A stretch of DNA of 64,000 nucleotides from Acidobacteriota bacterium (GTDB lineage: Bacteria; Acidobacteriota; Vicinamibacteria; Vicinamibacterales; 2-12-FULL-66-21): assembly GCA_003222675.1 (NCBI GenBank), contig QHWT01000061.1, positions 1 to 64,000 of the forward strand. The letters are read 5' to 3'. Every line of letters begins with the position of its first letter. Position 1 is the stretch's first letter. Below are positions 19,560-28,215 of the stretch, piece by piece. Position numbers and translations under genes: made by a program. The notes below the pieces were generated by a model. The model saw only the letters and a program-made list of their open reading frames with translations. It was not told the origin of the DNA and did no database searches.

Positions 19560-20516
19560 CTATTGCGCTGCCAGCTGCGCGAGATAATGCGTCATGAACT
19601 CGTTGCGTTTCGGCTCGAGGCACACGGCCACGGCCCGGCCGGCCGCCTTGTCCACGCGTGTAAACCCGTCATCGTCGACGCGGATTGGCAGCGGATCGCA
19701 GCGTCCGAAAAACCGTCCCGGGTGCTGCGCTTCGGCGAGCGCCATCTGATCGTGCAGCGTCATGCGGCTCGATGGACCCGCCGTCCAGAGACGCAGCAGC
19801 GCTTCCAGCGCGATGACGAGCGGCGTTCCGGACTTGCGCAGCGTCTCGCGCTCCTGATCCTCGAGCCGCACGTAGGTCGTCGAATCGAGCGGCACGGTCG
19901 TCACCGGCCAGGCGGCCGAGTACACCGCCTGCGCCTCCGGAATGGCCAGCCTGACGTTCCACTCCGGCATTGCCGACGAACTCCACGCGTTCTGTCCAAC
20001 GGAACCGCTCATGAGCACGACGCGTTTGACCAGAGGAACGACGTCAGGATGCAGCCGGACGAGGTCCCCGATGTTCTGAAGCGGGCCGACGGCGATGAGC
20101 GTGATCTGTCCGGGATTCCGGTGGATGATATCCGCCAGGAATTCGACTGCAGGCGTCTCCACTGGTTTGTAGGCCTGAAAGTCCTCGGCCCACGTGAACT
20201 GGTAATCAACCCGATCGGGAGGAACGGCGGCCGTCTTCCGTCCGACGGCGACGGGCACGTCTGTGCGGCCGAGCCGGTAGAGCAGCTTGCATGCGAGCCT
20301 GGCGCGCTGTGGCGTATCGGCGTCGGTAACGGTGACGCCGAGCAGCTCGAACGACGGGCTCTTCAACGCGTAGCCGAGCGCCCACGCATCATCGATGTCC
20401 GTCCCGATGTCGGTGTCCAGTACGACTTTCATGCGCGCCTGTTGTGCTGACGCGGGGGTCCACGCGGCCAGCAGCGAGACGAGCACCAGCGCCATTCGCG
20501 TTCGGTAAGACATCAT
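19560..20516 (-). CDS. Exported nucleoside hydrolase (IUNH family)
   Basis: A 318-residue inosine-uridine-preferring nucleoside hydrolase-like protein that would cleave the N-glycosidic bond of ribonucleosides. It has the calcium-binding signature LDTDIGTDIDDAWAL at about residues 33-47, ITLIAVGPLQNIG near 135, and MSGSVGQ with PEWNVRLAIPEAQAV around 165-190. In the last motif Ile-Pro replaces the common Asp-Pro. A signal peptide (ALVLVSLLAAWTPASAQ) makes it periplasmic, which suits nucleoside salvage from outside. It is flanked by YCII genes on the opposite strand. The ATG at 20516 was chosen, with AGGT upstream; a GTG at 20519 is also possible. Confidence 0.9.
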   Translation of the reverse strand: MMSYRTRMALVLVSLLAAWTPASAQQARMKVVLDTDIGTDIDDAWALGYALKSPSFELLGVTVTDADTPQRARLACKLLYRLGRTDVPVAVGRKTAAVPPDRVDYQFTWAEDFQAYKPVETPAVEFLADIIHRNPGQITLIAVGPLQNIGDLVRLHPDVVPLVKRVVLMSGSVGQNAWSSSAMPEWNVRLAIPEAQAVYSAAWPVTTVPLDSTTYVRLEDQERETLRKSGTPLVIALEALLRLWTAGPSSRMTLHDQMALAEAQHPGRFFGRCDPLPIRVDDDGFTRVDKAAGRAVAVCLEPKRNEFMTHYLAQLAAQ

Positions 20517-20606
20517 CACGACCTTTTGTGCTGAGTGTGAACGTGTCGATTCTGCCGCACGTCATTCGACGACCGAGTGAAGCGCTGATTCCAACAGGAG
20601 ATAGAC

Positions 20607-21026
20607 ATGCGATTCATGGTCATTGTCAAGGCGAACAAGGATTCGGAAGCGGGCGTGATGCCCGACCGGAAGATCCTCGAGGGCATGGGCAAATACAACG
20701 AGGAGCTCGCGAAAGCGGGCGTGATGCTTGCGGGGGAGGGGCTGCACCCGACGTCGAGAGGCAAGCGCGTCAGGTTTTCCGGGAGCCAGCGGACGGTGCT
20801 GGACGGGCCGTTCGCCGAAACGAAGGAGCTCATCGCCGGGTTCTGGCTGTTCCAGGCGAAATCGATGGACGAGGCTGTCGACTGGGTCAAGCGTGCGCCG
20901 TTCGACGGAGGAACCGAGATCGAGATTCGGCAGATATTCGAAGCGGAGGACTTCGGCGCTGAGCTCACTCCCGAGCTGCGGCGTCAAGAGGAGACGCTGC
21001 GCGCAAAAATCGCCGAGAAGAAGTAG
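20607..21026 (+). CDS. YCII/DGPF-domain protein
   Basis: A 139-residue YCII-related protein that starts at ATG 20607 behind AGGAG. It begins MRFMVIVKANKDSEAGVMP and has the DGPF signature VLDGPFAETKELIAGFW near residues 63-79, with a final acidic and basic helix (LRRQEETLRAKIAEKK). It is longer than the first YCII protein at 19162 and diverges from it. Like that protein it probably belongs to the ECF42 system starting at 16393. It is followed by a strong hairpin terminator 45 bases after the stop. Confidence 0.9.
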   Translation: MRFMVIVKANKDSEAGVMPDRKILEGMGKYNEELAKAGVMLAGEGLHPTSRGKRVRFSGSQRTVLDGPFAETKELIAGFWLFQAKSMDEAVDWVKRAPFDGGTEIEIRQIFEAEDFGAELTPELRRQEETLRAKIAEKK

Positions 21027-21070
21027 GTGTGGCGGGCGGCCGGACGTTGCGGCCTCGATGTCGACATGGA

Positions 21071-21103
21071 AGACGCCCTCGGCACAAATTGCCGAGGGCG
21101 TTT
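21071..21103. terminator. Bidirectional intrinsic terminator
   Basis: CGCCCTCGGC (21074-21083) and GCCGAGGGCG (21091-21100) form a perfect 10-bp GC-rich stem with a seven-base loop and flanking A and T tracts (AGA left, TTT right). It lies between the convergent YCII gene (plus) and the Ig-repeat gene (minus) and can serve both. Confidence 0.85.
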
Positions 21104-21130
21104 CACGATCGCGACTCGGATCCGACGCTA

Positions 21131-22786
21131 TTACTGCTTCGCCCCGTAAAGGACGATCCAGTCATAGATGATTTGCGCTCTGCCCACCGAATCCGGCTGG
21201 AGGTAGCCGTGCATCGGTGCGCCGGGCTTCGTCATCTGGATGAGCCTGGAGTTCGGATCGCCCGGCGTGACGACCGACATGACACCCTGGTAGGTCGAGA
21301 AATCACGTCCGGCTGTCGGCTGCGATCCGCCATGGCACATGATGCAGTTGCCGTCCATGATCGTCTTGATTGACGAACCCCCGCTGGCGTTCGTCAGGTA
21401 CGTGATCGCCGGTGCCGGCGCCGTGACCGTCACCGTCGCGGTCTTCGTCACCGATCCCGTGGCGTTCCTCGCGATCAGCGTGTAGGTCATCGTCGCCGCT
21501 GGCGATACGGACTGCATTCCCGTCACGGGGACTGTCGAGCCGTTGAGCGTGACCGTCGCCGCATCGGTCGTGTTCCACGACAGCGTTGACGAGCTGCCGC
21601 TCAGAATGCTCGAGGGGGACGCCGTCAGCGAAGCCGTCGGCATCGGCACCGGCGGGGGCTGGACTGCATTCACCGTGACGGTTGCCGTCCTGGTGACGGA
21701 ACCGGTGGAGTTGGTCGCCACGAGCGTGTAGGTGGTCGTGCCGGCCGGAGAGTACGACTGCGTTCCGCTGGCCGCGACGGCACTCCCGTTCATCGTGACC
21801 GACGCGGCATTTGTTGTGTTCCACGTCAGCGTGGACGACTGACCGGCGGTGATGGTCGTCGGGTTCGCGGCAAGCGACGCCGTCGGCATCGGCACCGTCG
21901 GCGGAGCGGCGCTCACCGTCACCGTTGCCGTCTTCGTCGTGGATCCGGCGGCGCTGGTGGCCACCAGCGTATACGACGTCGTCGCCGCCGGCGAGAGTGT
22001 CTGCGTTCCGTCGAGCGAGACCGCATTTCCATTCAAGGTGACCGAGGTGGCATCGGTCGTGTTCCAGACCAGCGTGGAGGACTGGCCACTCTGGATCGAC
22101 GATGGCGTCGCCGTGAACGTCGCCGTCGGCATTGGGGCGGGAGCGGGTGTCGTGCCCGACACCGTGACCGTGGCGCTCGACGTCGCACGGTGGTCTTCAT
22201 GGACGGCGACCAGCGCGTAAGTCGTAGTCGCCGTGGGATACACGTTCTTCGATCCGCTGCTGGATACGGAGACACCATTCAGGTACACATTGTCGGCCCC
22301 GGCGGTGGTCCAGGTCAGCGTCGAATATTGGCCGGCCTGTATCGTCGTTGGACTTGCCGTGAGGCGCGCGCTAATCGAATCGTCGGTTGTACTGCCTGAC
22401 ACTGTCACCGTCGCGCTCGACGTTGCACGGTTGTAGTCGTGGACGGCGACCAAGGTGTGAGTCGTGGTGGCAGTAGGATAGACGTTCTTCGATCCGTTTC
22501 TGTCCACAGCGACGCCGTTGAGGTACACGTTTTCTGCTTCACTCGTGGTCCACGTCAGCGTCGAGTACTCTCCCTTTTGGATCGTCGTAGGACTCGCTGT
22601 CAGCTGCGCACGAATTCCACTAGACGATTCGTCCGATTCGTCGTTTACTCCGCTCGCAGGCGTTGAAACTGCGCTGCCAGGTTTCGAATCATTACTGCTC
22701 CCGCTCGGCGCGGTTGGCGTCCTGCTCTCACACGCCGTCAAGCTGATCGCCGCGAACCACAATACGGCTAATCCGACACGCTTCAT
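21131..22786 (-). CDS. Ig-like-repeat lipoprotein with C-terminal mono-haem cytochrome domain
   Basis: A 551-residue protein starting at ATG 22786 behind AAGGAGGG. A lipoprotein signal (AAISLTACES) is followed by five tandem Ig-like domains of about 75-85 residues from residue 58 to about 455, each with the pattern TASPTTIQxGxxSTLTW and a closing ATVTVS strand. The first two repeats are close copies (NVYLNGV, SKNVYPTATTT). The last 90 residues are a cytochrome c-like domain with one haem site CIMCH and a possible Met ligand in GAPMHGY. The design places a haem on a long stalk away from the membrane anchor. It lies on the same strand just downstream of the multihaem operon and could pass electrons at the cell surface. 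Confidence 0.85.
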   Translation of the reverse strand: MKRVGLAVLWFAAISLTACESRTPTAPSGSSNDSKPGSAVSTPASGVNDESDESSSGIRAQLTASPTTIQKGEYSTLTWTTSEAENVYLNGVAVDRNGSKNVYPTATTTHTLVAVHDYNRATSSATVTVSGSTTDDSISARLTASPTTIQAGQYSTLTWTTAGADNVYLNGVSVSSSGSKNVYPTATTTYALVAVHEDHRATSSATVTVSGTTPAPAPMPTATFTATPSSIQSGQSSTLVWNTTDATSVTLNGNAVSLDGTQTLSPAATTSYTLVATSAAGSTTKTATVTVSAAPPTVPMPTASLAANPTTITAGQSSTLTWNTTNAASVTMNGSAVAASGTQSYSPAGTTTYTLVATNSTGSVTRTATVTVNAVQPPPVPMPTASLTASPSSILSGSSSTLSWNTTDAATVTLNGSTVPVTGMQSVSPAATMTYTLIARNATGSVTKTATVTVTAPAPAITYLTNASGGSSIKTIMDGNCIMCHGGSQPTAGRDFSTYQGVMSVVTPGDPNSRLIQMTKPGAPMHGYLQPDSVGRAQIIYDWIVLYGAKQ

Positions 22787-22956
22787 TGGGACCCTCCTTG
22801 TTGGGCCGCGTCCAGTGATCGCCCACGATGCGACGTCGCGCGCTGGACGTGCCGCGCGTTTTTCCGAGATCAGCGCACAACCGCGTCAGACGTGACTGTG
22901 AAACCGCTGCGTCAACTGTCCGTTCGAGCGAGGCGCGCACAAAAAGCCCTATCGAC

Positions 22957-23070
22957 TCAACGCGTCTGAGTCAGGAACACCACTGTCTCGAGTCCAAAAA
23001 ATACGAGGAGGGTCCACCCGACGAAGGTGATCCCGCCGAGGATGTACCAGTGATACGGTCGGACGGTCAT
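22957..23070 (-). CDS. 37-residue single-span membrane peptide
   Basis: The minus strand encodes a 37-residue peptide starting MTVRPYHWYILGGITFVG and ending in a TGA. Residues 8-33 are one hydrophobic helix (YILGGITFVGWTLLVFFG). AAGG lies about ten bases before the ATG. Nothing else codes here, and the peptide has clean membrane-protein composition, so it is likely real. It lies between the 12-haem cytochrome gene and the Ig/haem lipoprotein gene on the same strand. Small single-span proteins often stabilise respiratory complexes, which would fit here, but no family was recognised. Confidence 0.6.
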   Translation of the reverse strand: MTVRPYHWYILGGITFVGWTLLVFFGLETVVFLTQTR

Positions 23071-23567
23071 CGGGCACCGTGCCTTTCAGCCTGCGACTGC
23101 GCTGACGCGCGGATCCCCGCGCCGGGTTCGAAGGGCGGACCCGAGCGGCACGCTCGCGTCTCAAACATCTACCGCTCCCCTCGATGTGACTGTGAAACTT
23201 CAGGCGATCAGCCTTCGCGCACCACTCTCACGAGCCATCGCAACTGATATGCCAGTTCATCTGCGTCATGCGACCCCTCGGGCGATACCGGCCAAACTGA
23301 TTCGCGCTCTGTCACTTGCGCCGGTAAAGCGAACGCGTCGCAACGCGCGCCCGACAACGACAGGCGTGGCAAGCTCGCGATCCGATCACGACAATCGATC
23401 CGAAAGAACAAAAATCGCCGCGTCGCGTGATGCTGTCGCACGAATCATGCGGACCCTGTGAAGACACCTCGTGCCTAACGTCGCGCCGGTGAACACACTT
23501 CACGGGTAACGTCGCGGACAAGATTGTCGCGCGACGATCGATCTGATCGTCTTCGTGCCGACGAACG
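23071..23567. other. Gap without a recognisable gene
   Basis: About 500 bases between the 12-haem cytochrome gene and the small membrane peptide. Short open frames exist on both strands, but none has family motifs, a convincing ribosome site or a signal peptide. I see no terminator-grade hairpin. Confidence 0.5.
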
Positions 23568-25364
23568 TCAGTAGGCGAGTGGGTTGTGTTCGATGCCATG
23601 ACAACTCAGGTAGCAGCGGCCGCTCCCGGGGCCGGTCGCCTCGAACCGAAGCAGCCCGCTCGCGTTTGGCGACACGACTCGCGTGTCGAAGTTGATCAGG
23701 CTGCTGTTGTTGGTCGTGTTGCCCTGCGTGGCGCTGACGCCGTGCGGGTCGTGGCACACCGAGCACGGCGCGGCGGCGTTCGTCAGGTGCCTGTTGTGCC
23801 GCTTGAATGAGACGTCGGAGATGATGCTCGTCCGACTGTGGCACTTGTAGCAGAGCGCGTAAGCGGCCGGTGACTCGACGTTGGTGCCGAGGTCCATGTC
23901 GTAGCGCGCCACCAGCAGGTGCTTGTAATTGGACCCGTGCGGCCCGGCCGGACCGCTTCCTGGCGTCGGCGCCTTCGGCCCGCTGTCGTTGTCGTGGCAG
24001 TCCGTGCAATAGATGATGCTGTTCGTGGTCCACGGCGCGATCAGGCTGGGTACGAACGTACTGCGGCCGGCGGCGGCGATCGGGTGATACGACGGGTTGG
24101 CCGGATCGAACTGCAGGCGCTTGTTGAACTGCGGCGCCTGACGATTCGTGTACGGCGGATACGGGCCGGCCTGCTGCGGCTTGTTCGCTGAGTCGCCGTG
24201 ACATTTGAAGCAGATTTCGTATTCGCGCACCGAAGGCGGCGCGCCGTTCGGGTCCACCCGCAGGCCATTGCTGTCGATGCCCCATACCCCCGCCAGCCGA
24301 CCGGACCCTTTCGGCGCGGTCGCCGCCTCAGCATCGCTCGCGTGCGGGTTGTGACAGTCGGCACACTCTGCGTGACGCGGGCTGGTCGCGCTGACCTCCG
24401 GCAACTTGAATCGGACCGATGACGGCGACTCTGAGGCGTCGTGCACCGATGGTGTGACGCTGTAGACCGGATGCCGGTAGATCTTGTTGAATTCAGCGCT
24501 GATGTTCGTCGATGCGACACCGCTCAGCCCGTGGCACGCGGCGCACGTCTTCTCCTCGACATCCTTCAGCATCCGGCTCGCGCCCGGCGCCGTGTGCGGC
24601 TTGTGGCAGCTCTCGCATCCGTTGCTCTCCACGGTCGTGTACCCGGTGTGCGCTCCCTGCAGCGCCGTGAACGGTCGCGTCGAGGTCCGATGCGAGCTCG
24701 GCGTCGTTGACCAGAACGTCTTCTGATGGCACGTGAGGCACAGTGCCGACTGCGCATTCGACTTGACCAGGAACTTCTGCGTGACCGAATCGAGGTCCTG
24801 CTGATGGGGGTCGTGGCAGCTGCGGCACTGCAGCTCGCCATGAGCGTCGAGCTTCACCGGGTCCCCCGCCGCCGGATTGACGATCTGTGGCCCGGTCACG
24901 GGCACGAAGGAGATCGGATGATCGTCCGAGAGGTTCGCACCGAGCGCGGTGCCGCCGACCAGCTGTGCGGCCGCGTTCAGTCCCGTCATGGCGATCGAGC
25001 CTCGCGACAGCGTTGCGCCCACCGCCACGGTCCCGTCGTGACAGCTCAGACACAGCTTCGCCGATCCCGTCGGCGCGCCCGGCGATGCGGCCATCGTCGT
25101 GCTGCTGTATGGCGTGTAGGTCACGCCCGACTGCGCCTGGTTCCAGAGCGGCGGCGCGGGACTCGCGTTGTGCGGCGCGTGACAGAAGATACAGATCTCG
25201 GTGGTGCCCGTCGCGCGCACGGGACCTGGCCCGCTCACCGACAGGTTGTGCTTGTTCGCGGGTGACGACACCGGCGCCTGCGCCTTCGTCGTTATCTGAA
25301 AGATGACGGCCATGACCAGGAAGAGCAGCGCAGGCGGCACGAGCCGCGCTGGCGCGTGCCTCAT
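23568..25364 (-). CDS. 12-haem c-type cytochrome
   Basis: A 598-residue exported cytochrome. The ATG at 25364 follows AGGAGG and overlaps the TGA of the NHL gene upstream (ATGA); the open frame extends further but lacks a site. A signal peptide runs to TTKAQA. Eleven CxxCH motifs (CIFCH, CLSCH, CRSCH, CLTCH, CESCH, CAACH, CADCH, CFKCH, CTDCH, CYKCH, CSVCH) are followed by a twelfth, atypical CX3CH (CYLSCH) close to the C-terminus. Several are followed by P-H, as in doubled CxxCH-type domains. Many isolated His residues can act as distal ligands. It is the last multihaem gene of the operon and is probably an extracellular or outer-membrane electron carrier. No enzymatic motif was seen. Confidence 0.92.
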   Translation of the reverse strand: MRHAPARLVPPALLFLVMAVIFQITTKAQAPVSSPANKHNLSVSGPGPVRATGTTEICIFCHAPHNASPAPPLWNQAQSGVTYTPYSSTTMAASPGAPTGSAKLCLSCHDGTVAVGATLSRGSIAMTGLNAAAQLVGGTALGANLSDDHPISFVPVTGPQIVNPAAGDPVKLDAHGELQCRSCHDPHQQDLDSVTQKFLVKSNAQSALCLTCHQKTFWSTTPSSHRTSTRPFTALQGAHTGYTTVESNGCESCHKPHTAPGASRMLKDVEEKTCAACHGLSGVASTNISAEFNKIYRHPVYSVTPSVHDASESPSSVRFKLPEVSATSPRHAECADCHNPHASDAEAATAPKGSGRLAGVWGIDSNGLRVDPNGAPPSVREYEICFKCHGDSANKPQQAGPYPPYTNRQAPQFNKRLQFDPANPSYHPIAAAGRSTFVPSLIAPWTTNSIIYCTDCHDNDSGPKAPTPGSGPAGPHGSNYKHLLVARYDMDLGTNVESPAAYALCYKCHSRTSIISDVSFKRHNRHLTNAAAPCSVCHDPHGVSATQGNTTNNSSLINFDTRVVSPNASGLLRFEATGPGSGRCYLSCHGIEHNPLAY

Positions 25365-26419
25365 CGCTCCTCCTTCAGGTACTCGAACACCTGTACGCGG
25401 CCATTCGAGGAGTCGGCGACATAGATGCGGTCGTCGACGATGGCAATACCGGTCGCGAGCCACAGTTCGCCGTCGCCGTGTCCCGGCTCCGCGAAACTGA
25501 GGAGGAAGCGCCCCTCGCGATCGAAGATCTGCACCACGTCCTGCAGTCCCTCGACGACATAGACGTGGCCGTCGCTGTCGACGGCGATGCCCTTGGGCCG
25601 ATTGAAGTCGCCCGATCCGTCGCCAAGCTGTCCGAACGAGGAGATGTAGCGTCCCTGCGGCGTGAAGATCTGGATCCGGAAGTTCATGCTGTCGGCGACG
25701 TACAGCTGCCCTTCCCGGTCGCGTGCGATGTTCGTCGGGTAATTGAACTGCCCGGGCTCGGCGCCGCGCGAGCCGAAAGAGCCGAGCACGCGTCCCTCGG
25801 GACTGAGGGTGACAATGCGGTGTCCCACCGTGTCGACGACATGCAGCCGATCGTCCGCCGCGACAATGCCGGTCGGCCGCTGTAGTCCGGCCTCAGCGCC
25901 TGTCGCCCACTGCCTCCGTCCGGCGCTGTTGAGGCAGATCACCCGGCCGCCAACGGAATCAGTGACAAAGAGGCGGCCGCCGAGCGCGGCCACGCCGATC
26001 AGCGATTCCCCCTCGACGTTGATCTTCGAGTAGCCCCCCTCGCGCACGTCATAGACGTGGACCGCGTGACCTGCCGTGTCCGCCACGTACAGACGCCCCA
26101 GCGGTCCCATCGCGATGCCGTAGGGCTGCGTCATCACCGGCGCGTCACCGCCGCCGGAAACGGCACGCCACACTTTGCGGAGGAACGAGCGCTTGACGGA
26201 GGTCTGCGGCGCAAGCGAGGTGAGGAAGCGGACACGCCCCTGCGCCGGCGGCTCGGGCCAGACGCGCTCCACACGTCGCACCGCGCGACGCTTGCCGGAC
26301 TGCGGCGCGGCGCGATCCTCCGCCGTGCTCTCGGCGCGCGGCGCCGCGGCGCCCGCCGCGATTGCCAACGCTGCGAGAGCAGCAGCCAACAGCCGGAGAT
26401 GCACGGAGCGGAGCGTCAC
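25361..26419 (-). CDS. NHL-repeat six-bladed beta-propeller, exported
   Basis: A 352-residue protein starting at GTG 26419; the GTGA overlaps the stop of the beta-barrel gene. A signal peptide (LAALAIAAGAAAPRAES) is followed by a Lys/Arg-rich linker and about six NHL repeats from residue 95 to the end, such as GRLYVADTAGHAVHVYD, GQLYVADSMNFRIQIF and DRIYVADSSNGRVQVF. NHL propellers bind proteins or glycans. Its stop overlaps the start of the 12-haem cytochrome gene, which ties it to cytochrome handling. It is a paralogue of the NHL protein at 30201-31265. A propeller protein (OscD) is part of the Geobacter OmcS-companion set as I recall it. Confidence 0.9.
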   Translation of the reverse strand: MTLRSVHLRLLAAALAALAIAAGAAAPRAESTAEDRAAPQSGKRRAVRRVERVWPEPPAQGRVRFLTSLAPQTSVKRSFLRKVWRAVSGGGDAPVMTQPYGIAMGPLGRLYVADTAGHAVHVYDVREGGYSKINVEGESLIGVAALGGRLFVTDSVGGRVICLNSAGRRQWATGAEAGLQRPTGIVAADDRLHVVDTVGHRIVTLSPEGRVLGSFGSRGAEPGQFNYPTNIARDREGQLYVADSMNFRIQIFTPQGRYISSFGQLGDGSGDFNRPKGIAVDSDGHVYVVEGLQDVVQIFDREGRFLLSFAEPGHGDGELWLATGIAIVDDRIYVADSSNGRVQVFEYLKEER

Positions 26420-28215
26420 GGCGTGAACCCGAACCTTCTGCCAACGCGGAACAGAATCTGGTTGCCGGTGAACGTCAGCGGGTCGATTCGACCGGCGGTG
26501 CTGAGCGAGAGGTTCGTATATCGGTGCTCGAGGCTGAAGGTGAACAGACGCACGCGGTAGTCGATCACGCCGCTCGTGTAGTAGCCGTCCTGATCGAGAC
26601 GCACGACCGTGGACGTCGTGTGCTCGCGCCGCGCCGTCACGGAGATATGGAGCGGACCGATCAGCGCGCCGTCGAAGACAAGGCCGACATACTCGTTCGC
26701 GTCGTCCGCGGCGGATGCACGGTTCTGGAATCGGCCGGCCGTCAATGCCAGACGCCGCTCGCGTGCGAGTTCGAACGCGGTCGACGCCGTCGCCTGCGTG
26801 TAGCGGGTCTGGAACAACAGCGGCGCGATACCGCGATCGATCGACGCGACTTCATAGCTGGCATCGACGGTGATGCGACGGGTCAGCGTGCTTCGGGCGC
26901 TCGCGTGCGTGCGCTCCTGCCACTGGTTGCCGAACGTCAGCAGTTCGTCGCGCGATCGCCCGCGCTCGTGCCCGACGCTCAGCTGGACGAAATGAAGAAT
27001 CTCTGTGGACGCGTCTAGGCGACCGTGCCACGTGCGCGACTCCCCCTCCACGCCTCGATCGCTCCGGTTCCAGCCGCGGCCCGCGTCGTAGCCCGCCGTC
27101 GCACGGATGAAACGGGACGTCAACGAGTACTCGGCGCCCCCCCGGGCGCCGCGCGTCAGCACGAGCACTCGTGTGTCGGCGAACTCCTGACCGCGCTCGC
27201 CATAGGTTCCGCTGCCGTGCAGCACGAGGCCGCCAAACGGGTGGTACCGCGTCCCTGCCGTCGCGAGCAGCGCGCTCGTGCCGCCGGCCGCGGAACGCTC
27301 GCGATCGAAGCCGACGCTCATGTCGGCTGAGAGGCCGGCCGCTGCCTGGTGGGCGAGCGTGGCCATGCCGTAATCGAGTGTGACTTCGCCGCCAGGCGGC
27401 GGGCGGTATCCGTCGACACCGATGTCGGTGAACTGGTCGGGCACGTCAAACCGCGAGAAGGTCGTCCGCCGGCCAGCGCGTGCCGTGCCCCACGTCCGGT
27501 CGGTGGCCTTTGCCACGAGCTCGTACCCCAGTTCGCGGTATTGCTGGCGGAATGCCTGCGAGAGGCCGGTGTCGAACCCGTTCCGCTGATAGCGCAGGGT
27601 GTTGCTCAGGCGAGGGCTCTCACGCGCCACCAGCGCCTGCATGGAGCTCTGACGCTGGAGCGCGGAGAGCGAGCCGGCGGCGACCTTCGCCGATGAGTCC
27701 TGGTAACTCAGCTCGACGCGCGGCAGCGATTTCGACGCGAGCTGCCAGTTCATGCCGAACTCGGATTTCGCGGTCTTCAGCTCCGGCGCCGAGCCGGCCG
27801 GCAACGTGAGACCGCCGCGGACGGTGCTCGACTCCGGATAGTTGGCCGACTCGCCGCCGAAGCCCCGCGACCCGCTGATCGATCCGCGAAACGGCCGCGT
27901 GGCGAAGAGGTTCGCCGTGCCTTTGAAGCCGGTCTGCTGCGAACTGCTGGCGTCGGGACCGAACGTCAGCGCGTTCCGGTTGAACGTCAGCTCGCCCGCG
28001 TAGGTAAGAAAGCGGGGATCCCACAGGATCGATCGGTAACCAAGCGTGTACGCCTGCGTGAAAGACGCATTGGTCGTCTGCTGATCGCCGGTCTCGTAGG
28101 TCGAGCGGCCGTAGCCCCAATCGACGGTGCCGTCCACACTCTGCGCGGCGGCGGCCGCCGGCATGAGCAGCAGCACGCAAGGCACGGACGCGCGAAGCAA
28201 CAGCACTTCGCTCAA
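26416..28215 (-). CDS. Large outer-membrane beta-barrel protein
   Basis: A 599-residue protein. The start is TTG 28215, whose TTGA overlaps the stop of the prolyl isomerase gene; a GTG at 28206 is an alternative. A signal peptide (VLLLMPAAAAAQS) is followed by long alternating amphipathic strands throughout (for example SFTQAYTLGYRSILWDPRF, ATAGYDAGRGWNRS), with an aromatic and Arg-rich C-terminal strand ending VGRRFGFTP. The size would suit a barrel of about 20 or more strands, comparable to MtrB-like porins that sheathe multihaem cytochromes, though I see no sequence motif proving that relation. It is placed between the chaperone and propeller genes of the cytochrome operon. It is the likely channel through the outer membrane. 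Confidence 0.85.
   Translation of the reverse strand: MSEVLLLRASVPCVLLLMPAAAAAQSVDGTVDWGYGRSTYETGDQQTTNASFTQAYTLGYRSILWDPRFLTYAGELTFNRNALTFGPDASSSQQTGFKGTANLFATRPFRGSISGSRGFGGESANYPESSTVRGGLTLPAGSAPELKTAKSEFGMNWQLASKSLPRVELSYQDSSAKVAAGSLSALQRQSSMQALVARESPRLSNTLRYQRNGFDTGLSQAFRQQYRELGYELVAKATDRTWGTARAGRRTTFSRFDVPDQFTDIGVDGYRPPPGGEVTLDYGMATLAHQAAAGLSADMSVGFDRERSAAGGTSALLATAGTRYHPFGGLVLHGSGTYGERGQEFADTRVLVLTRGARGGAEYSLTSRFIRATAGYDAGRGWNRSDRGVEGESRTWHGRLDASTEILHFVQLSVGHERGRSRDELLTFGNQWQERTHASARSTLTRRITVDASYEVASIDRGIAPLLFQTRYTQATASTAFELARERRLALTAGRFQNRASAADDANEYVGLVFDGALIGPLHISVTARREHTTSTVVRLDQDGYYTSGVIDYRVRLFTFSLEHRYTNLSLSTAGRIDPLTFTGNQILFRVGRRFGFTP

Noticed and set aside
21400-22650. Regularly spaced DNA repeats resembling a CRISPR or tandem array
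   Set aside because: They are the coding repeats of the Ig-like domains, about 230-260 bases each with diverged sequence, not short identical repeats with unique spacers.
23186-23599. Short frames in the gap after the 12-haem cytochrome gene
   Set aside because: One minus-strand frame has several cysteines, but no CxxCH, signal peptide or ribosome site, so a haem peptide is not supported.
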